From: JBBTCJ01 sp038043285
Lineage (GTDB): Bacteria > Planctomycetota > Phycisphaerae > UBA1845
Reading direction: 5' to 3'
Length of the DNA stretch: 64,000 nucleotides
Assembly: GCA_038043285.1 (NCBI GenBank)
Contig: JBBTCJ010000034.1
Location: forward strand, 21,265 to 85,264
Shown here: positions 25,601 through 34,100 of the stretch, in pieces
Layout: each line of letters opens with the position of its first letter
How positions within the stretch are numbered: the first letter of the stretch is position 1
Position numbers and translations under genes: made by a program
Notes under the pieces: model-generated
What the model was told of the DNA's origin: nothing
Databases searched by the model: none
The model's input: only the letters and a program-made list of their open reading frames with translations

Positions 25601-28122
25601 GCGCTGATCTTCAGCGACGAAAAATAACTCCGAAGCGGCTCGCAGATGTAAGTGAACACCGGAGTGTGGTAGCCGCGATCGTAGGGCAGCAACTCGACAA
25701 AGACGCCCCGCGCCTGCAAGTGCTTCATCACCGGCTCGGCGTCCTGCGTGGCGGTGACGATGACCACTTGGTGCGGACAGTTGTCGTTGGCGACGTGAAC
25801 GGTCTTGTCGATCTCGCCCACCAGGCGGATCACCTGATCACGACCCGCACCAACGGCAAGCATGGCGGCTTTGGGAACGCTGCGATCCTGGGAGAGACCG
25901 CCGTAGACCGCATCAAGACGGGGCGCGCTGGCGACAAACTCGTCGAAATCCAGGATGCCGGAGGCGGCCATCGCCACCCATTCCCCGGCGCTGTGTCCGG
26001 TAGCCATGTCCGGGACCACGCCGAGGCGCTGGAGCAGGAGATACATGGCCCCGTCCGCGGTAAGGACCGCTTCCGTCGCGCGTTCGATTCTCCAAAGTCG
26101 CTTTTCGGCGGCCTTGAGCTCGTCCGCGGACAGCAGTGGCGGTGGAAAGATGTCGGCGCTGGGCGGATAACGTCCAGCGCCGTCGACGGCGCGGTCGGCG
26201 GCGTCGAAGAAGGCTCTCACCTCGGGGAAATGAATACACAAATCGGCCATCATGTTCAGGTACTGCGCACCCTCGCCCGGGAAGACGAAAGCGATCTTCC
26301 CGCCGCGCACGGGGGACTCCTCGAAGTAGTAGAGTCCCTTGGCGTCCTTGATCTGCTTGACCGAAGGATCGGCAAGCGCCCTCGCGGCGCGGGCAAGCTT
26401 GGCGCCCAGATCCGGAAGCGATGAGGCGATCATCGACAACACGTGCGAACCGCCCTGACGGGAGTTCCACGTCGACCAGGCGACGTCCCGAAGGGCGACC
26501 GTCGGTGCCCGTTGAACGTATTCGCCGAGCCGCACGGCAGCACCTCGCAATTCCTCGCGCGAGCCGGCCTGTAGGATCACCAGCTCGCAGTCGAGTTCCC
26601 GGATCAGCGACGGGCGGCACTCCGGATCGTTGGCCGACGTTGCCTCGTGACCAATGTCCGTCGGCTTGATCGGCGCCCCCGGCGCATAGTCCTCCAGAAC
26701 CACGTGAGCATTGACGCCGCCGAAACCGAAGGCGTTTACCCCGGCACGGCGCGGAGCGTGTTGCCCGCCGTGAACCCAGGGGCGAAGTTTGCTGTTGACG
26801 TAGAAGCGGCAATCGTCAGCACGCAGCTCGTCGAGCGGCTCCTCGCAATTCAACGTCGGGGGTAACACGCGGTGGTACACCGACAGGGCTGTCTTGATGA
26901 TTCCGGCCACGCCGGCGGCGGGCATGGCGTGCCCGATCTGCGACTTCACCGAACCTAGCGCACAGGTCGGCGGCGTGCCGTCCCTGGGGCCGAACACGCG
27001 ATGGAGCGCTTCGACTTCCGTCGGATCCCCCACGGGCGTGCCCGTGCCGTGGGCCTCGATCAACCCAACCGTGGCGGGCGAGAAGCCGCACATCTCATAG
27101 GCGCGACGAAGAGCGAGTTCCTCGCCTTCCCGCCTTGGAGCGGCGACGCCCTTGGCCCGCCCGTCGCTGCTGGTTCCCACGCCGCGGATCACCGCGTAGA
27201 TTCGATCGCCGTCGCGGACCGCGTCGTCGAGGCGTTTCAGGACCAGAATGCCGACGCCCTCGCCGGCCAGCGTTCCGTCCGCGTGCTTGTCAAACGGGCG
27301 AATCTTGGAGTTCCTCGACAGCGCGCCCATCGCAGCGAAGACCTGCAGGAACGGGACTTCCGAGCAGATGTGGCATCCGCCGACGAGCATCAGGTCGAAG
27401 CGGTGACTTTCCAAATCGCGGACGGCAAGCTCGGTGGCGATCAGCGACGAGGCGCATGCGGCGTCGATGGTAAAGTTCGGGCCCATGAAATCGAGACGAT
27501 TGGCGACGCGACCGGTAGTGATGTTGGGGATCAAGCCGGGAGCGGATTCGGGAGCGAAGCCCGGAAGTTTCGAACGAATCGCCTTCTTCATCCGCGCCAG
27601 TTGCTCGGGAGTGAACTCCGGATGCAGCGCCTTGATGATGTGGAGCGTCTGCTCCGTCATCATGCCCCGTTGCAGGAGTCCTCCGACGCCGGCGCCAAGG
27701 TAGTTGCCGCGTCCGAGGATGAACGCCGCCCGTTCGCCGTCGATGGGCCGATCGAGATGCCGCGCGTCCTCCATGGCCTCGTGAACGGTTCGCAGAACCA
27801 GGAACTGATCGGGTTCGGCGCCCTCGACCGCGCGGGGCATGGTCCCATACCGGAGCGGGTTAAAAGCATAGGAGACCCCGAGGAACCCGCCCTTTTTTGT
27901 GTAAACCCGATCCTCATAGGAACCGTTGGGGTCGTGGAAGATCTCCGGATCCCACCGCCGGGGCGGCACGTCAATGATGCAGTCCACGCCGCCGACGATA
28001 TTCCGCCAAAACTCCGCGAGGTTCCGCGCGCCGGGGAAGGTGCAGGCCATACCGATGATGGCCACGCCGCCTCCGTGTGAGGATTCCTCGACCCCCCTTG
28101 GATGGTTCGGTTCGTGTTTCAA
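22627..28122 (-). CDS. PUFA-synthase-like megasynthase: KS-AT-ACP-DH(aberrant)-phosphopantetheinyl transferase
   Basis: An 1831-aa type I synthase. Domains: ketosynthase ~18-480 (Cys 223 in DAACASS, His 358 in AHGTGT, His 398 in GHAMPAAG); acyltransferase ~605-915 (Ser 711 in GHSAGEW, FPGEGAQ); ACP ~1160-1235 (Ser 1194 in GIDSIKRIEIL, the PUFA-synthase form); hot-dog dehydratase-like ~1260-1560; Sfp-type phosphopantetheinyl transferase ~1600-1825 (HISISHKG, GIDLENI, WCAKEAAGKALG). In the dehydratase the usual H-x3-G-x4-P is broken: His 1292 is followed by ten or so extra residues before the Gly, although GPRFQGI and DPALLDAA remain, so activity is doubtful. There is no ketoreductase. The start is TTG at 28122, 18 bp after the preceding stop, with GGAAAG upstream. 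It probably acts with the 2816-aa synthase on an acyl chain. Confidence 0.93.
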   Translation of the reverse strand: MKHEPNHPRGVEESSHGGGVAIIGMACTFPGARNLAEFWRNIVGGVDCIIDVPPRRWDPEIFHDPNGSYEDRVYTKKGGFLGVSYAFNPLRYGTMPRAVEGAEPDQFLVLRTVHEAMEDARHLDRPIDGERAAFILGRGNYLGAGVGGLLQRGMMTEQTLHIIKALHPEFTPEQLARMKKAIRSKLPGFAPESAPGLIPNITTGRVANRLDFMGPNFTIDAACASSLIATELAVRDLESHRFDLMLVGGCHICSEVPFLQVFAAMGALSRNSKIRPFDKHADGTLAGEGVGILVLKRLDDAVRDGDRIYAVIRGVGTSSDGRAKGVAAPRREGEELALRRAYEMCGFSPATVGLIEAHGTGTPVGDPTEVEALHRVFGPRDGTPPTCALGSVKSQIGHAMPAAGVAGIIKTALSVYHRVLPPTLNCEEPLDELRADDCRFYVNSKLRPWVHGGQHAPRRAGVNAFGFGGVNAHVVLEDYAPGAPIKPTDIGHEATSANDPECRPSLIRELDCELVILQAGSREELRGAAVRLGEYVQRAPTVALRDVAWSTWNSRQGGSHVLSMIASSLPDLGAKLARAARALADPSVKQIKDAKGLYYFEESPVRGGKIAFVFPGEGAQYLNMMADLCIHFPEVRAFFDAADRAVDGAGRYPPSADIFPPPLLSADELKAAEKRLWRIERATEAVLTADGAMYLLLQRLGVVPDMATGHSAGEWVAMAASGILDFDEFVASAPRLDAVYGGLSQDRSVPKAAMLAVGAGRDQVIRLVGEIDKTVHVANDNCPHQVVIVTATQDAEPVMKHLQARGVFVELLPYDRGYHTPVFTYICEPLRSYFSSLKISAPNVLLYSSTTAEPYPNDPAVILETVSQTFAKPLLFRQTIEAMYDRGARIFLEVGPRGILTGFIDDILRGRPHAAIAANHHRRSGVSALLHSLGMLAALHVPLDLTSLFARRTPRMLSFDPTSDTPIDHDAEPGTMQVPLCYPHLELDPAHEIAREIRSQAAESRRGESYAADFSPRSIGDIATGLNAVHPSAYPVVAGVMETTGRRSAPSAEASPAMMQAHVQLMEQFLLTHEELMHACLGSAAPSHLQSKASQPAATAHAPPELTGNRAVAFGVSVPPLIPSPATASATSSSSPLLSTMESSAASATTAAGAKPTPQSIEAVLLGVVADKTGYPREMLDVNLDMEADLGIDSIKRIEILGALQQAGNAVALPGEIDMEAVARLKTLRQIIDFLSERPVGADEAAPSTAAPRIPDAAGILFSGRVVEFVPGEQLVVVREVSIDEDLYLLDHCFDPHVSDSAAGRDRFHVVPLTVSLEMMAEAASLLMPGLRVVGARDMQAGKWIDVQRGAQPVILRISARRVAGAAEVQVAIRPHGTDHNRSLKNAPALAEVTIVFAESFPPPPPPDFAPLKSRRDSACTAGELYANRRMFHGPRFQGIVSMDGVGENGLSAQLEILPAHNLIRSNSSPKFHIDPALLDAAGQLVGYWPVEYVTEGFMMFPIQIQAITLYRENLSAGQHARCEVRIREIGPRQVRADIDLLAPDGSPWMQVHGWTDWRFYWDRSFYDFWRFPNKGLVSEAVDLGPIPGHADLECRRVTPMGEVGTSIWETLGAHLVLSQAELDEYHAMPSGPRRTEWLFGRAAAKDAVRAWLKKRSNLDLYPADVEIRADETGRPYATGPWTDRVTEVPHISISHKGSMAVSVAGRGVLGIDLENIETRNGGFETLAFDEDERRLLSVVNGNRAEWITRAWCAKEAAGKALGVGLSNNPQSLVVKAVDLADGAIRVRRREISPAQPRGNGSGYLVHSSRQGDYIVAIAVEERNGHADAGS

Positions 28123-28140
28123 GTTCTTTCCAATGACCGC

Positions 28141-31100
28141 TTATCGAACCCGCGCGGACGCGAGTCGGTTCAAAGCCTTGCTGCACGTTCCTTCCATGTC
28201 CTCCAGCCTTCCCAGCAGCCTGCCGTCGCCGTCGAAGAAGCGAATGTCGGCGACGATTGTCGGCGTGCCGGGCGTGTGGTGAATGTGCGTCTCACATCGG
28301 ATCGGCCCGGCCGGCGGGCCGTTGAACCGATGGTAACACCCCAGTCGCGAGGGAAGGGGGGTCATGTCCAGATAGGTTCTCGCCCATAGAATGATCATCT
28401 GTAGCCCGCTGTCGACCAAGATCGGATCGATCAGCCAATTCGATTCGCAACATTCCGCCAGACAACGCTTCGGAGAGGAGGGCATGAGCTGGGCAATCAC
28501 GCCGTTTTCCCCGAGCGCGGCGACCTCCACGATCCCTGCAAAGATCGGGCCGTGGAACAGCCACCGCTCGTACGCCTCGTCGATGGTCATGCCCAACGGC
28601 TGCGGGTTGACCAAACTCAATGGCGCCAATACCACCGGCGCGGCGGGCTTGGCGAGCAGTTCCACCTCGGCCGTGTCGTGGATCACCGGCTTCTGTCCCA
28701 GCTCGTTTCGCAGACCGACGATAAGTCCGGCGCCGCTGGGACGGGACGCCGTCGTCACCACCCGCAAGTCCTGCGGGCTTCGGTCGAAAGTGATTCCGCG
28801 CAGGACGCGAAGGTCGCGGACCCGGGCGACATGGTGATCGGGATGCTGAAAGGCCGCGGCCTCGGCAAACAGTTCAAGCACCATGGCCATCGGCATCACC
28901 GGTTTGCCGTCAAGCTGGTGGTCGATGAGATACAGATCGTGCTGCGGATCGGCGGTTCGCACCAGATCAAGCGAACCATCCGGATTTCGTTCGATTCGGG
29001 TGTTCCTGGCCAGAAGGGGCAATTCCGACGCGGTCGCCGAGGTCCCGGGCGGGGCGGCCATCGTCGGCGCCGGCAGGGAGACGTTCAGCGGTCCGCCGAG
29101 GACGATTTCCGTCTCACCCTTCTGCCCGTACATCAGTTCGTCGACAAACGCGTCGGCGCCTTGTTGTCGTCCGATGAGGCGAATGCCGGCTTTCTCGAAC
29201 TGTTTGGCCAGCTCGGCCGAGACCATGCCGCCCGTCGATTCCCACGGACCCCAGTTCATGGAGACGACGCGGGCCTTCCAGCGCGCGTCGAGGCGGACCG
29301 CAAGCTTGTTGAGGATTTCGTTGGCCGCCGCGTAGTCGCATTGACCGCGGTTGCCGTATCGCGCGGAGACCGAGGAGAAGAACACCAGGAACTTGAGTTC
29401 CTCGCCGCGAAGCTTCGAGGCGAGTGTCAGAGCTGCGTTGACCTTCCCATCGAAGACGCGGGCAAAGGATTCGGGCGTCTTGTCGCGGATGAGCTTGTCC
29501 TCGATCACCCCCGCGCCGTGCACAACGCCGTCGATGCGCCCGTAGCGACGATAGCTCTCGTCGATCAGGGTCGAAAGGGCCGCGGAGTCGGCAACGTCCA
29601 GGATGTGGTACTCAACGACTGACGCAACCTCGCGCATTGCTTTCAGGTTGGCGCGGGCTTCGCGTTCGCGCAGGAGTCTGCCCAAGGCGGCTTCCACCTT
29701 GGCAGGAGTAACTTTTCCTTCGCCCCGTTCCAGATCGCGCATCATCGCCGCCTTAAGTTGCTTCAGGTCGGTGATGCCCACGGTCGCGGGCAATTCCTGC
29801 TCGGGTGGAAGCGGCGAGCGTCCCAGCAGCACAAGTTTGGGGTGGAACCGCCGGGCCAGGCTCAGCGCTGAGTCGGCTGTGATTCCTCGGGCTCCGCCGG
29901 TCACCAGAACGACCGAGTCGCGGGTCAACTCCAATCGTGCCGCCCGTTCCGCCAGGCGAGCGTCGCCGGGCACCAGAGCAAAACGCCGTCCGTCGCGTCG
30001 CCCCGCCTCCGGAGCAGGGTCGTTGGAGGCCAGTTCGGCCAGCAGTGCACCAGCCATCGAATCGGCGTTGGCGCTTCCGTCGAAATCCACAACGCGGCTG
30101 ACCACTTCCGGCCATTCGCGTGCAAGCGTCTTGGCCAGCCCGCACACGCCGCCGTTACCCGGCCAGAAACTCGTCGTGCCCCCGTCGACGTTGCAGCCAA
30201 ACGACCCACCCATGCGCGTGGCCACCATGACCCGTCCGTCGCCGCCGAGGCGAAGATCGTCCTCCAGGGCTTGGGCGAGGTTGAACAAACTGAGAAGCTC
30301 CACGTCGATTGCCGCGCGCCATGCCCGCGGATCGTCGCCCATCGAAAGGTCCGAATGGGCGAGCGGCAGCAAGTGAACGACCGCGGCGATGCGTCCGTGC
30401 TTGGCCTTGACGTCCTGGACCCACGCCTTCACGGTTTGCGGGCTGGTCAGCTCAATTCTTGGTTGTTGCCCGTTGACGCTCGCGCCGCGGTCTGCGCGGA
30501 TCAGCACCGTCTTGAGGCCATTTGCCGCAAGCAACACAGCAAGCGCAGCGGCGACACCTTGTTCGTCATCGGTGATGACCACCGCTCCGTCGAGCTTGAG
30601 CACCGCAACGTCATCGGTGATCGGGCGCTCGACCGGACGAATCAGCATTCGCGGCACGCGCTCGATGATCGGTGCGGCCGCGGCCTCGAGCGACGAAGGG
30701 GTCGCCGACATCGTCGGCGTCCAAGCGGGCGGCTTTAATGCCTCCACGGAAGTCGTCGGCGCGGGAGATGTCGTGCCGGAGGCGGAATCTCCGTTCGCTC
30801 CGAACTTGTCGCCGAGCCAGTCGGCGATGGCGCGAAGTGTTTTGAGGCGCGAGAGCGATTCCATGTCCCCCTGGACAGCCTCCGCGGGGAGCGACGCTCC
30901 GCTCTGCAAGGCGCCGAGAATCTCGATGCGCTTGATGGAGTCAATGCCCAGATCGGCTTCCAGGTCGGAGTCGAGGTTGAGCATTTCGGGCGGGTACCCG
31001 GTCCGATCGGCCACGATGCCGATCAGTTGGGACACGAGCTTTTCCCGTGAAAGTCCGGTGTTCACTGACTCCGAGATTGCCGCTGCTGCACCGGCTTCCA

Positions 31101-34100
31101 GAACCGGCGCGGCCGCTTGCTGGACCGTCGCAACTTGTTCCCTTGCGGCTGCTTCGTCGCCAAGGAGGACTGGTGTCAATGCCGCAGCTTGTGCCGCCCC
31201 TATCGGCTCAGCCGTCTCAGGTCGCGACGTGGATGCGGCATACGTGGCAACCGGGCTTGGAGCCATTTCCGCTGAGGGATCAACAGGTGCATGTCCGCGC
31301 CCCAGCATGGCAAGCATGACGCTCTTGTGCGCCTCGAGGAACCTGCTCATGAGCTGCTGGTGGGCCGCGATCACCGCATCCATGCCGTCGGATGACGTTT
31401 GCGAAAGTCGCGCCGATCCCGGCACTGCGCTCGAGGCGGGAGAACCAACGATCGGGCTTCCAGGAGCCGGTGCTGGCAGCGCGATCGGGCCTGGCGTTGG
31501 CGACAGGGGTCCGTTCGAGTGCGGCGACGGCGCTGGCCGGCGATCAACCCTCGACGTCCCAATCACCACTCCCGGCGGCAACGGAAGCATCGGCCGCGTT
31601 GCGGCAGCCTGGGCTTGCACGTTCGTCGCGACCTTTCCTTCGGCGGTTCCATTGCCGTTCAGCGGAACGGACTTTGCACCACTGATCATCCAGGTCGTTC
31701 GCGCCAGCGGTGCCGGCTTGCTCTGCTCCACGAGCTTGGCGAGGTCCAGGATCTTTTCCGTCCGTCCGGCGAACAATGAATCGGTATGGAAGCGTCCGCC
31801 GGCGACGGCGAGCTGCGCGAGACCGTGCAACAGTTGGACAACGTCATCACGTCCCGGCGCGTTCAACGCGATCGCCGCGAAAGACCGACCCTTGAGAATC
31901 TGTTCGATCAATCCGGTCAAGACTCTACCCGGGCCGACTTCGACAAAGATTCTGGCGCCGGCCTCGTGCATGGCGCGGACTTCCTCGACGAATCGAACAG
32001 GCCTGGCAAGATGTTCCGCCAGTCGCGCATGAATCTCCGCGGGATCCTTGGCGTGCAAAGCAGCCGTCGTGTTCGAGAACACCCCCACCCGCGGCGGCGA
32101 AAAGGTCGTGGCATACAGGGCTTCCCCGAACGTTCGCTTGGCTTCCGCGACCAGCGGCGAGTGGAACGCGCACGAAACCTTGATCTTCCGGGCCACGAAG
32201 CCCTGAGAGGCAAGGCGGTTCATCGCCTCCGTGACCCCCGCGTCCGTTCCCGAAATCACCGTTTGGGTCGGTGAGTTCAGGTTGGCGAGCCAGACGCCTT
32301 CGGCGCCGGCGATCACCCGCTCGACGCTCTCGGCATCGGCGCTGACCGCTGCCATGGTGCCCGGGTTCTTGCCGCCGGCCTCGGCGATCAGTCGTCCGCG
32401 AGCTTCGGAAAGACGCATCAACTCGGCGAAGGAAATCACGCCCGCGGCGTACAAGGCCGGGTATTCGCCGTAGCTGTGTCCGCAGGTGAAGTCCGGGGCG
32501 ATCCCAAGATCGCAGACCAGTCGCAACATCGCCGCGTCGGCGGCGCCGATCGCGGGCTGAGCGACGCGGGTGTCGGTCAGGGCCGCCTCGTCGGCTTTTC
32601 GCTCGTCATCGGTGAACGACGGGCGCGGATAGACATAACTGCTGAGCGGTCTTTCGAACGTATCCTTTAGCCCCACGTCCGCTTGCTCGAAAACCTCCCG
32701 TACCGACGGAAGGGCGACGCACAAGTCGCGCAGCATGTTGACCGTCTGGGATCCCTGACCCGGGAAGACGAAGGCGATCCGTCCCTCCGCGATTGCAGCA
32801 GCCGAGAAGTAGGCGCCGCTGGGATCGCTCCAGGCCGCGTCACCCCGAGCGATGGCGTCCTTGGCCGAGCGCAGTCGCCGGGTGAGATCGTCGAGCGTGC
32901 CGGCCACCACGGCCAGCGTGCAGCCGCACGGAGCCGATCCGAAGCCCTGGCACGTTGCGGCGGCGAGATCCCGCACCGTTGGTTGTGCACCTTGCGCCAA
33001 TGCGGTGAGAACGCTCTCAACACCCGTGAGGATCCCCGCCCTGGATTCCGCGCGCCAGAGGAACAACTCGCCGCTCCATTCCTGCCGCGGCGCCTCAGCC
33101 GCGGCAGATACGGTCGATTCAGGGACGTATTCTTCGAGTACCGCATGGAAGTTGGTTCCGCCGAATCCGAACGCACTGACGCCTGCGCGGCGCGGTATTC
33201 CATCGGAACGGCCCAGCCACGGACGCGCTTCGGTGTTGACATAAAATGGGCTTTTCGGAAAGTTCGCCTTGGGGTTGGGCTTGGTAACGCCGATCGTCGG
33301 CGGAAGTACTTTCGCGTGCAGCGCCAGCGCCGCCTTCAGCAAGCCCGCCACGCCCGCCGTGCACTTGGTGTGGCCGACCATGCTTTTCACCGAACCCAGG
33401 GCGCAGCTCTGAGCAGCCGCCCCGGCGGCCGAGAACATCCGAGTGAGCGATTCGACTTCGCTCTGGTCGCCAACGACCGTTCCGGTTCCGTGGGCCTCGA
33501 TGAGTCCCACCGTGCTGGGGGAGAAGCCCGCCTTCGCGTACGCCCGCTCCAGCGCCCGAACCTGTCCCGCGGGGCGGGGGGCGGTCAGACCCTTGTCCTT
33601 CCCGTCGCTGGACGAACCCACGCCTTTGACGACCGCATAGACGCGATCCCCGTCACGGACCGCATCGGCCAGGCGCTTCAGTATGACGATCGCGATGCCT
33701 TCACTGATCACGATCCCGTCGCCCGTTTCGTCAAACGTTCGACATTCACCGGTGGGTGAAAGTGCCTGAGTATTGCTGAAACAAAGGTAGGCGAACGGGC
33801 TTTGCATGGTGTCGGCGCCGCCGACAATGGCCATGCTCGCCGACCCGGATTCGAGTTCACTGACCGCCAGACGCACCGCGGCCAGCGACGAGGCACACGC
33901 GGCGTCGACGGTGTAGTTCGTGCCGCCGAGGTCGAAGCGGTTGGCCACGCGACCCGCCGCCACGTTCATCAGCAGTCCGGCGAAGGAGTCCTCAGTCCAT
34001 TCCGGGAGGCGCCCGGTCAGGCGATCGAGGACCGCGGTGACGTCGTCAGCAGTCGCGTCGGCCGCGGTCAGGTAGTGCATGGCCATCGAGCGGAAACCGT